From Begonia masoniana (lineage: Eukaryota > Streptophyta > Magnoliopsida > Cucurbitales > Begoniaceae): DNA of 64,000 nucleotides. The translations under genes and the position numbers were made by a program. Within the stretch, counting starts at the first letter, position 1, and every line of letters begins with the position of its first letter. Of the stretch, positions 43,356 to 54,945 are shown piece after piece. The stretch lies in assembly GCA_022432975.1 (NCBI GenBank), contig CM039510.1:16323023-16387022 (forward strand), read 5' to 3'. The notes under the pieces are model-generated. The model did not search any database. It was not told the origin of the DNA and saw only the letters and a program-made list of their open reading frames with translations.

Positions 43356-44465
43356 TTGGTCATAAGGCGGGCATTAATATCTAAGCACGTAGACAAGGAC
43401 TGTCAACATGAAAATCTTTTTCATAGTCGATGTGCTGTGAGAGATAAAGTTTGTTCTATGATAATTGATGGAGGAAGTTGCATAAATGCAGCCTCCCAAG
43501 ACATGGTCGATAAATTGGGATTAGAAACTATTACCCATCCTACACCTTACAAGCTTAGTTGGTTAGACGATAGAAATGAACATGAGATTACCAAACAAGT
43601 AACCGTTGATTTTGTTATAGAAAAATACAAGGACTTGGTTATTTGTGACGTTGTCCCAATGAGTGCCAGCCACATCTTACTTGGACGACCATGGAATTTT
43701 GACCGTATAGTAAACTATGACGGATTCCTCAACCGTTATACATTTGATTTTGGAGGAAGAAAAATTAAATCGCTACCAATGACTCCCGAGCAAGTGGCTC
43801 ATGATGAGGCCACCCGCAAGGAAGGGAAATTAAAGGAAAATCTATTATTATCAAAATGCGGGTTGATTGAAGGTCAAAATCCCACTCATATCATTTGGCA
43901 CGATAACCCCTTATACGAAGAAGAGGTGTCATATTCCTTGGAAAATGTTGAGAAAAGCAAAATAAGTGAAGAACACATTTTTGGTATAGGAAATATGGTA
44001 GTAGCTCCATTCCCTTCCTTTCCAAAATTTGAGAAAATTCCTTCCTTTATCAAAGGACACCTAAATTCCTTGTTTGACGAAGAGACGTCTTGCCAATTAG
44101 ATAATGAAATTACTTGGCCTCATAGAAAAATGAAATTAAGTGACAAAATTATTTTTGAACTAGGTAGCATGATTATCACTCCCTTTCTATCCTTTCCAAG
44201 ACTTGAGGGAAATATATTTCCATTTCCATCAATTAGGAAGAAATTAATTTATGAACTAGAACCAATCTATCACCTTCCTACAACATTTCTTAGAGCTACA
44301 CAAATATGTAGAAATTTTATTCCCTTTGTAAACCACAAATACTCTATACTTCAATTTGATCGTTCATTAAAACCTCATTTCCCATCATTTGACTACCACA
44401 AATTCTACCATAGAACTAGAGTTAAGGTTCAATTGGTAAGAAATTTTATCTTTGAGGTCTTATGA
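43356..44465 (+). CDS. Element D protease fused to an unrecognised repeat-containing region
   Basis: Residues 15-150 of this 369-residue frame are a retroviral-type aspartic protease: ENLFHSRCAVRDKVCSMIID, the active-site IIDGGSC, PYKLSWLDD, the ILLGRPW strand and NRYTF. This form, with DGGS, is known from Reina/CRM elements. After HDEATRKEG the frame leaves the family. Where the reverse transcriptase should begin there are about 200 residues rich in F, P, S and acidic residues, with no polymerase motif. Two stretches of about 48 residues resemble each other: NPLYEEEVSYSLENVE...IFGIGNMVVAPFPSFPKFEK and NSLFDEETSCQLDN...IFELGSMIITPFLSFPRLEG. The role of this region is unknown. Confidence 0.85.
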   Translation: MVIRRALISKHVDKDCQHENLFHSRCAVRDKVCSMIIDGGSCINAASQDMVDKLGLETITHPTPYKLSWLDDRNEHEITKQVTVDFVIEKYKDLVICDVVPMSASHILLGRPWNFDRIVNYDGFLNRYTFDFGGRKIKSLPMTPEQVAHDEATRKEGKLKENLLLSKCGLIEGQNPTHIIWHDNPLYEEEVSYSLENVEKSKISEEHIFGIGNMVVAPFPSFPKFEKIPSFIKGHLNSLFDEETSCQLDNEITWPHRKMKLSDKIIFELGSMIITPFLSFPRLEGNIFPFPSIRKKLIYELEPIYHLPTTFLRATQICRNFIPFVNHKYSILQFDRSLKPHFPSFDYHKFYHRTRVKVQLVRNFIFEVL

Positions 44466-44675
44466 ATAATTGGATTATTTCTTTGGTTGGAGGACTTTAG
44501 CATTTCCACTTCACTATTTGTCGGATTCACCTACGTTGAAAAATTTCCTTCCATCACCGAGCAATCGCCCTCCAAAGTAGCCATTGAATTCAATTTCACC
44601 ACCCCCACTAAAGAAAACATTAGTAAGACCATCCTTACCCTTTTTCATTTCGAACATCTCTTGGTGAAACACTAA
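44466..44675 (+). pseudogene. In-frame continuation of the unrecognised element D region
   Basis: After the TGA at 44463 the same frame stays open for 69 codons (DFSISTSLFVGFTYVEKF, then FHFEHLLVKH) and ends in TAA. The FP- and S-rich composition matches the preceding part, so the TGA may be a late mutation. No homology is recognised. Confidence 0.5.
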
Positions 44676-44798
44676 AACGAAAGACCATGCCCTCATGACA
44701 TTCAAATTCGAACCTTCAAGGAGTAAACAAGAAATTGTAGGAGACATTTTTGGGAAGAAGTCAACCAACGAAATTGAGGTCAAATCCTCAAATCACCC
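44676..44798 (+). other. Element D 3' untranslated part
   Basis: A short stretch between the last frame and the polypurine tract; nothing further seen. Confidence 0.6.
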
Positions 44799-44806
44799 GG
44801 AGAGGA
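44799..44806 (+). promoter_or_regulatory. Element D polypurine tract
   Basis: GGAGAGGA abuts the TG of the 3' LTR. Confidence 0.85.
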
Positions 44807-46062
44807 TGACGTGCCTCGGGTTGCAATTAAAAGGAAAATTAGTAAAGTCTCAATCTTTAAATCATCTTCCTACTTATTACGTGTTTTTCTTTTGTAGGTA
44901 TAATTTATGGAAGGAATGCATAAGGAGCACTTGGAGGATTCGCCACTTGGCCCATGGGAATTTGTCTTCTCGGCCCATTAATTTGTAATTTTATTTTTTA
45001 AACTTATTTGGCATACATTCGCCTTTATTGTATAAATTATATATTTGCATATCATGCATTAGATTGTGTAGTTAGGATTAGATGTATGATGGTGGATTAT
45101 GGGTTGAAGAAATTCAACCAATTATTCAAAGGAAGAAGACATCAACATAAGGGAGCCCAAAGGAAGCCTTGGCCCAATGAAGAGCCCACATTTAAAGGTA
45201 TGATTTTGCAGGTACAAGAGTTAGTGGCAACATGGATTGATGACGTGGCAAGATTCCCTCCATTGATCCATTTAGGCATGGCATTCATTTCCTCCCTAGG
45301 ATGTGTGCTTGTTTGCCTTGATCTTGGCCATCCATCCTTTTTCATCCAAGTCCACCATTCATTCATCCTTATGGAAACCCTAATCCACCCTAGGACTCTA
45401 TAAATACATGGCATTGGTGAATGTATTAAAAACTTTTGCCAATTTATAAAATAACTCCTTTTTGCTTCTTTAAGGTGGGTAGCCTTTGAGAATTCCTTGG
45501 TTCCTTGAACCAAGTGGAGAAGCCCTCCATTGCTAACCTAACTTGGGTTGCTAGGATAGCTCTTATCTTTTCCCTCGCCTCTCCATTGGGAGTAGGAGTT
45601 AAGGATGAAAATCCCAGCTTACGGTGGTTGTTTTTCCTACGAGAAAATCGTTCACTCGACAGCTTAAACCGTAAGATCGCTCTACGAGTCCGCCAAGGGT
45701 ATTTCCTTTACTTTCTTGACATCATTTTCACACACTTCCACTCTTTACATTTCGGTCACACTCCACACACACAAATCACTTTTATATTATTATATTTTAT
45801 TTTCTTCATCTGCATTTTCATTTCTTCACTTTTCTACACACATTTCACACCTCTATTTCTCGTATTTTTATTGCATTTCATAGATCATTTTCTTATTCAT
45901 ATTCGGCCCTTTCATATTCACACACCATCACCTCATTTTTCTTGCATTTATTTCCATGTTATTTTATCTCATATTTGGTCATTTTCACTATCACACAACC
46001 GAGCACTTTCTTGAATATTTTGTGGGTCTGAACACAACCCTTTTCTAAGGGATTTTGTGTCA
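44807..46062 (+). mobile_element. Element D: 3' LTR, 1256 bp
   Basis: It runs from TGACGTGCCTCGGG to GATTTTGTGTCA and is followed by TGATG (46063-46067), matching the left flank. From 45615 on it also lies within the tandemly repeated 5 kb unit. Confidence 0.96.
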
Positions 46063-47411
46063 TGATGGGTGTCACACAATGCTCAACACAAAACAACACA
46101 AAAAACAAACAAACAATCCCTACCGTTCTATGGTGTAGGCCCGAAGGCAAACCACAAACGTCCTCTACTTAACTGAATTCCCAGTGCATGCTCTTAATTA
46201 CTCGCTCAGTTGGTACAATCGTTCACTCGTTAACCTAGAAAATATAGGGAAAATCATTTAGTAACAACCTAGGAATTCTATGGAATGCCTAAACTCAATT
46301 TAACACAAAGTAATCCAACTTTACAACACAACCACTAAACCCGATTTTCCCCCTGTTTCTTTCATCCAAATTCAATCAGCCATAACTCACTCGTTTTTCA
46401 TCAGATTTTGACATGTCACCCCATTCCGTAAACCTCTACACATCTACTATCCATTGAAACAATTAAATTAACCATTCAAATACCATGGCAAACCCGAAAA
46501 TACAGAAATAGAACCGGTGCACTTAGTTTACAAAACGGTTTTTCCATAACTCACTCTAATTCTTTAATTTCTCCCTAAAAACAATCTAAACTAATCCATC
46601 TAACTTTTAAAACGCTAAAATTATGAAGGAAACTAGGTAAGGCATGAAATTTTCGGAATACTCATTTAGGGTTTTCCAAATCCTAACCAAACTTTCACAA
46701 ATACCCTAAAAACACTAAAAACCAACACCTAAATGTATAAAACTAAAAACCCAATCAATTTTACCTCAAAAATCCTTGCAAAATTGAAGAAAAGGGAGAA
46801 GAAAATGTCTCTAATGGGGCTACAATTCGTGGGAGGAAAATGGGGAGGAAGAAGATGACTTTTGTCATTTTATCATTAAACCCTTCCAATTTATAAAAAT
46901 CACTTAGCTTTTACTTTTGAAAAATTACCACATTTTCTTTTAATTTCCCAAATAGGCCCCTCCCTATTGCCTAATATATATTCCAACGTGAACCATCCTC
47001 CTAGAGTCACTTTTCTTCCCTCTTTTACTCACTTTATATCTTTGACTTTTCAACCAATTATTTCTTCTTTTTGACTTTTCAAACATTCTTCTCATTCTTT
47101 CTCTTTTGTGCATAATTCCATTTGACTTTTCCAAACATTTCTCTTTACTTTGTAACAATTCATTATATTAGCTTCATGCATGCCAACATGGAAGACCTTC
47201 ATTTCATCCATCTTTTATCACTTAATTTATCTTTAAGTCAATTAATCTCACACAAACTTCTAACCACTCCAATCCTAGGATTTTCTCTCAATTCCCCTTT
47301 CCAACTTTACTTCCAACTCAAAAGCTTAGGAAAACCCTAGAACTAATGTTAACACTCATAACATACCCTAACTAAGGCTGGCGCACGTTAAGGAAAATTT
47401 TGGGTGTTACA
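46063..47411 (-). mobile_element. Element E 3' LTR, proximal part (family 2), minus strand
   Basis: On the minus strand it starts TGTAACACCCAAAATTTTCC at 47411. It holds the GTAGGCC...CGTTCTATGGTG segment and an inactive donor-like CAG|TTAAGTAG near 46166. Together with 39277-39794 it is one LTR opened by element D. Confidence 0.88.
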
Positions 47412-47426
47412 ATGCACCCTCCTTAC
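47412..47426 (-). promoter_or_regulatory. Element E polypurine tract (copy 1)
   Basis: On the minus strand GTAAGGAGGGTGCAT directly precedes the LTR start. The same site in copy 2 is 52399-52413. Confidence 0.75.
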
Positions 47427-48007
47427 AAAAATTTTGTCCTTAAAATTTGCGTACCTTAGTATTCTTCAACTTAATCATTCCAAGCTCCCCTCCTAATTTT
47501 TGGGTTGCATTGCTAAATCTCAACTACTTCTACGGCCTTACACAATTATTGGTAGCGATAACTCCTACCTCTCCAAAAGTGACTTCATCGAGCTCTGGAC
47601 TCCATAGCTCAAGCACCCATACGTCCATTGATTGCACCAATCGCTTATACTCTTAAACCTCTCTAACTTAGTTCCAACTCTAACTTTTTCTTGATCTCAG
47701 TTCATCTAATTTTCTCACTTCACACTCCCGTGCCTATCACCACATACCTAACTTATTTGAACCATCAATGTATCCTCAAACCAACAACCCTAAATTTCCA
47801 CTATGTCGTTACTTCAGCACTTGCTTGAGTCCCATCAATAACCCCGATATCCCTACCAAAACCAACATGCAGTTGACTCCACTTCCAAACTTGACTTCCC
47901 TACGAAAATCGCTACCACCACAACTAAAAGTACAACACACCCCAACCTATCAATGCAACAACATCCACTGAATTACAAATACCGTACCTGAGGTCACGGC
48001 TGGTCAA
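47427..48007 (-). other. Element E internal non-coding part (copy 1)
   Basis: About 580 bases without recognisable pol motifs lie between gag and the polypurine tract. All of pol is absent, so element E is gag-only. Confidence 0.7.
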
Positions 48008-49096
48008 TCCTTACCATCTGACTCGATCATAGCAAAGATTCTAGGTGTCGTTTAGCTGGTCCTTTCTTTGATACAGAGCAATCTTTGGCTACATGACTAG
48101 GATTGTTACATCTGAGGCACCGAATGACCTTCGGCTTTGTATAATCTCGGGAAATATGTCCAATTTCAAAACAATTGTAGCATTTTCCTGCATATTGTCC
48201 ACATTCTCCAGGATGAATTTTAAAACACTTTGGGCATTGCGGATATCTCATCTGCTGTTACCCGCGGCTTCTTACCTCCTCTCTGATCATTCAAAATTTC
48301 TCTCGACCTTTTGGTTTCTTGAGACTGAGAAAAAGATCCCTCTCTGCTAATCTGGGGTGTTATCTCTTTAAACATTCTTCTCAGGGCTTCAGTTGGTTTA
48401 ATAAATTTGTCAGCGACCTCTTCCACCTCTAAAGCTTTAGCCACCACTCTAGTGAACGATATTCCATCAATCCCAAAAGTTTTCACCAACATATATATCT
48501 CCGGCTTTAGGCCCGGCACAAAATGAAACACTTTGTCTTCTTCTCTGCTTATCATATGACTAGCAAACCGGGAGAGTAATTCAAACTGCCTAATGTATTC
48601 TCCCACCAATCCGGTCTGCTTAACTGTAAAAACTCCATTCGTTTAGAAGATTGGACTGTTCGTTATAGTACTTATCAAAGAATAGATCTTTGATTCCTTC
48701 CAAGTCAAACCTTGAGCACCGGTGGTAGCCTCCACCGTCTCCCACCAGCTCTGGGCGTCATTAACCAAGTGGAATGTTGCACACTTTACTTTGTTTCCTT
48801 CTTCCACATCAGCAAGCTTAAACATGTTCTCTATGGTGTACATCCACCTCTCAGCAGCTGTCAGATCTGTTAACTGCCCTTCGAACATCGGAGCCTTCAA
48901 TTTCTAGAACTTATCCCCACTAGAACTAACTCCAACATTTCTCGATCCTCGCTGACCTATCAACGATCCAACCAATTCGACTTGCCACCCAACCATCTCC
49001 GCCTGCCTACTGACCAACTCAGTAAGAAGCTTGACTGACTCTTCACGTTCACTTCTGGTTGCCTAGCTCTCTTTTCGTTTCTCAGCATTTTGATCT
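48008..49096 (-). pseudogene. Element E gag (copy 1), several frameshifts
   Basis: Same gene as 52995-54083. Here one-base differences split it into frames 48643-48900 (capsid start), 48220-48609 and 48027-48251 (zinc knuckles). Each break lies in a short run of one base, for example CCCGCGG against CCGCGG in copy 2, which suggests sequencing error at least in part. Confidence 0.88.
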
Positions 49097-49229
49097 AATC
49101 CTGTACAAGGTTTAAATCATTAAAATCTTAGATATATACTACTAAAGGAAACAAATACTTATCGTTGGTGAAGAACGTTGCATGGCGGTCGGCATTGTTG
49201 GGTAATCCTTTGAACGACTCAACCATTTT

Positions 49230-49241
49230 GCTTTGATACCA
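49230..49241 (-). promoter_or_regulatory. Element E primer-binding site (copy 1)
   Basis: TGGTATCAAAGC on the minus strand, three bases after the LTR end. It recurs at 54227-54238. Confidence 0.9.
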
Positions 49242-49244
49242 ACT

Positions 49245-49570
49245 TGTAACGTCCCCGAACTGTCTCAGCTCGGTGCGCTACTTTGCTCATTAATCCCACG
49301 TTTAAAAACGACGTTCAAATAATTTTTGATAAAATTTCAACTCCATTTTTGGGTTGTTTGGACCCTAAAAAATGGTTGGAAAACGGGCATGAAATACGTG
49401 CCAAATGTGTCGAAAAAGGTCGTGTTAAAACATATTTGAAAATCAAAAATTTAAAAAAAAAAAATCCGGTTGGCTCGTTAGGCGCCGCGCGCGCCTGCTG
49501 CATGCACCGCGTGCGCAGCAGCGAGCCGCCCTACGCCACCTCGCGCGCGGGTGAGGTGCCGATCAATGTT
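49245..49570 (-). mobile_element. Element E 5' LTR, truncated (copy 1)
   Basis: The terminus is TGTAACGTCCCCGAAC in plus-strand reading. Only about 325 bases remain, ending in a GCGCGC-rich tract (about 49480-49555) before organellar-type sequence. Confidence 0.85.
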
Positions 49571-49944
49571 AACACTTTCTCATAGAATGAACTATGAATT
49601 AGGATGACTGGATTCATCTGTAGAATGAGAATCCTTCGCTAATGCTTAGTGCATAGTAATCTAGATCATTTCTTGTGATTCAATTCCGCCGACTCTACCA
49701 CTTTATAGCACTCTTTTCTAGGTGTGTTTCAAAACACACTAGCGGTAGAACAGAAGAGAAAATGATTAGCCATTACATTAGATGAGGTTTAAGTAGCCCA
49801 CCAATAGCGCTTTTAAGCTATAAGTTGAGTGATCGACAAATAGTCAGAGGTAGTCAAAAAGAAAGTGGAAAGCCGCCCAATCGTGATTCTTAGAACGTAT
49901 TGATTTGACCCCACCAGAAGCAGAAGACAGAAAGTTATTAAAGG
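49571..49944. other. Spacer upstream of rps2 (copy 1), unassigned
   Basis: Non-LTR sequence with GTGTGTTTCAAAACACAC (inverted repeat, about 49721-49738). It may be plastid or mitochondrial flank of the rps2 relic; I cannot assign it. The copy 2 equivalent is 54557-54945. Confidence 0.35.
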
Positions 49945-50600
49945 GCAGGAGAGAGTTTGGAAGAGATGATGGAAGCAGGCGTTCATTTTGGTCATGGTAC
50001 TAGGAAATGGAATCCTAGAATGGCACCTTATATCACGTAGAGGTATTCATATTCTAAATCTGACTCGAACTGCTCGTTTTTTATCAGAAGCTTGTGATTG
50101 AGTTTTTGATGCAGCAAGTATGGGAAAACAATTCTTAATTGTTGGTACCAAAAAGAGAGCAGCTGATTCAGTAGTACGGGCTGCAATAGGGCCCGGTGCC
50201 ACTATGTTAATCAAAAGTGGCTCGGTGGTATGCTGACGAATTGGTCCCACTACAAAAACTAGACTGAATAGTTAAGGGACTTGAGAATAGAACAAAAGAC
50301 GGAGGGACTCAAACGTCTTTCGAAAAGAGATGTTGCTATGTTGAAGAGACAATTATCTCACTTACAAACATATCTGGGCAGGATTCAATATATGACAGGG
50401 TTGCCCGATATTGTAATAATCGTTGATCAGCAAGAAGAATGCAGGGCTCTTGAAGAATGTATCACTTAGGAATTCCAACGATTTGTTTAATTGATACAAA
50501 TTGTGACCCAGATCTTGCAGATATTTTGATTCCATCTAATGATGATGCTATAGCTTCAATTCGATTAATTCTTAACAAATTACTATTTAGGTCAAAATCC
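49945..50600 (+). pseudogene. rps2: Plastid rps2 relic (copy 1), 3' end lost
   Basis: As in copy 2 but with more one-base breaks: an extra base in the WSTT region, a missing A after LN, and a lost T that turns ITLGIP into a stop. It ends at the repeat junction 50600 inside the codons that follow ILNKLLF. Ribosomal protein S2 belongs to the small subunit of the plastid ribosome. Confidence 0.9.
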
Positions 50601-51047
50601 CAGCTTACGGTGGTGTTTTTCCTACGAGAAAATCGTTCACTCGACAGCTTAAACCGTAAGATCGCTCTACGAGTCCGCCAAGGGTATTTCCTTTACTTTC
50701 TTGACATCATTTTCACACACTTCCACTCTTTACATTTCGGTCACACTCCACACACACAAATCACTTTTATATTATTATATTTTATTTTCTTCATCTGCAT
50801 TTTCATTTCTTCACTTTTCTACACACATTTCACACCTCTATTTCTCGTATTTTTATTGCATTTCATAGATCATTTTCTTATTCATATTCGGCCCTTTCAT
50901 ATTCACACACCATCACCTCATTTTTCTTGCATTTATTTCCATGTTATTTTATCTCATATTTGGTCATTTTCACTATCACACAACCGAGCACTTTCTTGAA
51001 TATTTTGTGGGTCTGAACACAACCCTTTTCTAAGGGATTTTGTGTCA
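50601..51047 (+). mobile_element. Element D 3' LTR tail (copy 2)
   Basis: It corresponds to 45615-46062 and ends TTTTGTGTCA, followed by TGATG. Confidence 0.93.
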
Positions 51048-52398
51048 TGATGGGTGTCACACAATGCTCAACACAAAACAACACAAAAAACAAACAAACA
51101 ATCCCTACCGTTCTATGGTGTAGGCCCGAAGGCAAACCACAAACGTCCTCTACTTAACTGAATTCCCAGTGCATGCTCTTAATTACTCGCTCAGTTGGTA
51201 CAATCGTTCACTCGTTAACCTAGAAAATATAGGGAAAATCATTTAGTAACAACCTAGGAATTCTATGGAATGCCTAAACTCAATTTAACACAAAGTAATC
51301 CAACTTTACAACACAACCACTAAACCCGATTTTCCCCCTGTTTCTTTCATCCAAATTCAATCAGCCATAACTCACTCGTTTTCATCAGATTTTGACATGT
51401 CACCCCATTCCGTAACCTCTACACATCTACTATCCATTGAAACAATTAAATTAACCATTCAAATACCATGGCAAACCCGAAAATACAGAAATAGAACCGG
51501 TGCACTTAGTTTACAAAACGGTTTTTTCCATAACTCACTCTAATTCTTTAATTTCTCCCTAAAAACAATCTAAACTAATCCATCTAACTTTTAAAACGCT
51601 AAAATTATGAAGGAAACTAGGTAAGGCATGAAATTTTCGGAATACTCATTTAGGGTTTTCCAAATCCTAACCAAACTTTCACAAATACCCTAAAAACACT
51701 AAAAACCAACACCTAAATGTATAAAACTAAAAACCCAATCAATTTTACCTCAAAAATCCTTGCAAAATTGAAGAAAAGGGAGAAGAAAATGTCTCTAATG
51801 GGGCTACAATTCGTGGGAGGAAAATGGGGAGGAAGAAGATGACTTTTGTCATTTTATCATTAAACCCTTCCAATTTATAAAAATCACTTAGCTTTTACTT
51901 TTGAAAAATTACCACATTTTCTTTTAATTTCCCAAATAGGCCCCTCCCTATTGCCTAATATATATTCCAACGTGAACCATCCTCCTAGAGTCACTTTTCT
52001 TCCCTCTTTTACTCACTTTTATATCTTTTGACTTTTCAACCAATTATTTCTTCTTTTTGACTTTTCAAACATTCTTCTCATTCTTTCTCTTTTTGTGCAT
52101 AATTCCATTTGACTTTTCCAAACATTTCTCTTTACTTTGTAACAATTCATTATATTAGCTTCATGCATGCCAACATGGAAGACCTTCATTTCATCCATCT
52201 TTTATCACTTAATTTATCTTTAAGTCAATTAATCTCACACAAACTTCTAACCACTCCAATCCTAGGATTTTCTCTCAATTCCCCTTTCCAACTTTACTTC
52301 CAACTCAAAAGCTTAGGAAAACCCTAGAACTAATGTTAACACTCATAACATACCCTAACTAAGGCTGCGCACGTTAAGGAAAATTTTTGGGTGTTACA
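51048..52398 (-). mobile_element. Element E 3' LTR proximal part (copy 2)
   Basis: It corresponds to 46063-47411 and starts, on the minus strand, TGTAACACCCAAAAATTTTCC at 52398. It lacks a distal part because the duplication begins within element D. Confidence 0.92.
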
Positions 52399-52994
52399 AT
52401 GCACCCTCCTTACAAAAATTTTGTCCTTAAAATTTGCGTACCTTAGTATTCTTCAACTTAATCATTCCAAGCTCCCCTCCTAATTTTTTGGGTTGCATTG
52501 CTAAATCTCAACTACTTCTACGGCCTTACACAATTATTGGGTAGCGATAACTCCTACCTCTCCAAAAGTTGACTTCATCGAGCTCTGGACTCCATAGCTC
52601 AAGCACCCATACGTCCATTGATTGCACCAATCGCTTATACTCTTAAACCTCTCTAACTTAGTTCCAACTCTAACTTTTTCTTGATCTCAGTTCATCTAAT
52701 TTTCTCACTTCACACTCCCGTGCCTATCAACCACATACCTAACTTATTTGAACCATCAATGTATCCTCAAACCAACAACCCTAAATTTCCACTATGTCGT
52801 TACTTCAGCACTTGCTTGAGTCCCATCAATAACCCCGATATCCCTACCAAAACCAACATGCAGTTGACTCCACTTCCAAACTTGACTTCCCTACGAAAAT
52901 CGCTACCACCACAACTAAAAGTACAACACACCCCAACCTATCAATGCAACAACATCCACTGAATTACAAATACCGTACCTGAGGTCACGGCTGG
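52399..52994 (-). other. Element E polypurine tract and non-coding internal part (copy 2)
   Basis: The polypurine tract lies at 52399-52413. The rest has no recognisable pol motif. Confidence 0.7.
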
Positions 52995-54083
52995 TCAATC
53001 CTTACCATCTGACTCGATCATAGCAAAGATTCTAGGTGTCGTTTTAGCTGGTCCTTTCTTTGATACAGAGCAATCTTTGGCTACATGACTAGGATTGTTA
53101 CATCTGAGGCACCGAATGACCTTCGGCTTTGTATAATCTCGGGAAATATGTCCAATTTCAAAACAATTGTAGCATTTTCCTGCATATTGTCCACATTCTC
53201 CAGGATGAATTTTAAAACACTTTGGGCATTGCGGATATCTCATCTGCTGTTACCGCGGCTTCTTACCTCCTCTCTGATCATTCAAAATTTCTCTCGACCT
53301 TTTGGTTTCTTGAGACTGAGAAAAAGATCCCTCTCTGCTAATCTGGGGTGTTATCTCTTTAAACATTCTTCTCAGGGCTTCAGTTGGTTTAATAAATTTG
53401 TCAGCGACCTCTTCCACCTCTAAAGCTTTAGCCACCACTCTAGTGAACGATATTCCATCAATCCCAAAAGTTTTCACCAACATATATATCTCCGGCTTTA
53501 GGCCCGGCACAAAATGAAACACTTTGTCTTCTTCTCTGCTTATCATATGACTAGCAAACCGGGAGAGTAATTCAAACTGCCTAATGTATTCTCCCACCAA
53601 TCCGGTCTGCTTTAACTGTAAAAACTCCATTCGTTTAGAAGATTGGACTGTTCGGTTATAGTACTTATCAAAGAATAGATCTTTGAATTCCTTCCAAGTC
53701 AAACCTTGAGCACCGGTGGTAGCCTCCACCGTCTCCCACCAGCTCTGGGCGTCATTAACCAAGTGGAATGTTGCACACTTTACTTTGTTTCCTTCTTCCA
53801 CATCAGCAAGCTTAAACATGTTCTCTATGGTGTACATCCACCTCTCAGCAGCTGTCAGATCTGTTAACTGCCCTTCGAACATCGGAGCCTTCAATTTCTA
53901 GAACTTATCCCCACTAGAACTAACTCCAACATTTCTCGATCCTCGCTGACCTATCAACGATCCAACCAATTCGACTTGCCACCCAACCATCTCCGCCTGC
54001 CTACTGACCAACTCAGTAAGAAGCTTGACTGACTCTTCACGTTCACTTCTGGGTTGCCTAGGCTCTCTTTCGTTTCTCAGCAT
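52995..54083 (-). pseudogene. Element E gag (copy 2)
   Basis: A single minus-strand frame of 363 codons with two stops. Residues 1-61 (from 54083) are charged, with repeated SRQAEMVGWQVELVGSL. After TAG (53898) comes the capsid domain: KAPMFEGQLTDLTAAERWMY, FKLADVEEGNKV, AQSWWETV, KEFKDLFFDKYY, RQFELLSRFA and KVFHFVPGLKPEI. After a basic region and TAA (53250) come CPKCFKIHPGEC, CYNCFEIGHISRDY (a knuckle whose last cysteine is tyrosine) and the complete knuckle CLRCNNPSHVAKDC. It stops after IESDGKD, where protease should begin. It is chromovirus gag, related to but distinct from that of element B. Confidence 0.92.
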
Positions 54084-54226
54084 TTTGATCTAATCCTGTA
54101 CAAGGTTTAAATCATTAAAATCTTAGATATATAACTAACTAAAGGAAACAAATACTTATCGTTGGTGAAGAACGTTGCATGGCGGTCGGCATTGTTGGGT
54201 AATCCTTTGAACGACTCAACCATTTT

Positions 54227-54238
54227 GCTTTGATACCA
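54227..54238 (-). promoter_or_regulatory. Element E primer-binding site (copy 2)
   Basis: TGGTATCAAAGC on the minus strand, directly before the LTR terminus at 54242. Confidence 0.9.
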
Positions 54239-54241
54239 ACT

Positions 54242-54556
54242 TGTAACGTCCCCGAACTGTCTCAGCTCGGTGCGCTACTTTGCTCATTAATCCCACGTTT
54301 AAAACGACGTTCAAAATAATTTTTGATAAAATTTCAACTCCATTTTTGGGTTGTTTGGACCCTAAAAAATGGTTGGAAAACGTGCATGAAATACGTGCCA
54401 AATGTGTCGAAAAAGGTCGTGTTAAAACATATTTGAAAATCAAAAATTTAAAAAAAAAAATCCAGGTTGGCTCGGTTAGGCGCCGCGCGCGCCTGCTGCA
54501 TGCACCGCGTGCGCAGCAGCGAGCCGCCCTACGCCACCTCGCGCGCGGGTGAGGTG
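54242..54556 (-). mobile_element. Element E 5' LTR, truncated (copy 2)
   Basis: Same as 49245-49570, with GTCCCCGAACTGTCTCAGC at its edge and the GCGCGC-rich tract at its inner end. Confidence 0.88.
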
Positions 54557-54945
54557 CCGATCAATGTTAACACTTTCTCATAGAATGAACTATGAATTAG
54601 GATGACTGGATTCATCTGTAGAATGAGAATCCTTCGCTAATGCTTAGTGCATAGTAATCTAGATCATTTCTTGTTGATTCAATTCCGCCGACTCTACCAC
54701 TTTATAGCACTCTTTTCTAGGTGTGTTTCAAAACACACTAGCGGTAGAACAGAAGAGAAAATGATTAGCCATTACATTAGATGAGGTTTAAGTAGCCCAC
54801 CAATAGCGCTTTTAAGCTATAAGTTGAGTGATCGACAAATAGTCAGAGGTAGTCAAAAAGAAAGTGGAAAGCCGCCCAATCGTGATTCTTAGAACGTATT
54901 GATTTGACCCCACCAGAAGCAGAAGACAGAAAGTTATTAAAAGGG
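54557..54945. other. Spacer upstream of rps2 (copy 2), unassigned
   Basis: Same as 49571-49944. No gene seen. Confidence 0.35.

Larger units (their letters stand above)
45615..50600. repeat. Tandem 5 kb repeat, copy 1
   Basis: From CAGCTTACGGTGG inside element D's 3' LTR to AGGTCAAAATCC in plastid rps2, this 4986-base unit recurs as 50601-55602. The join at 50594-50600 shows AAAATCC, common to both ends, as microhomology. Nearly all differences from copy 2 are single-base losses or gains in short runs, and copy 1 carries the changes that break reading frames. Confidence 0.96.

Noticed and set aside
48093..48350. Plus-strand frames opposite element E gag (also 53085-53423, 48722-48907, 53716-53901)
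   Set aside because: They are shadows of the minus-strand gag frame.
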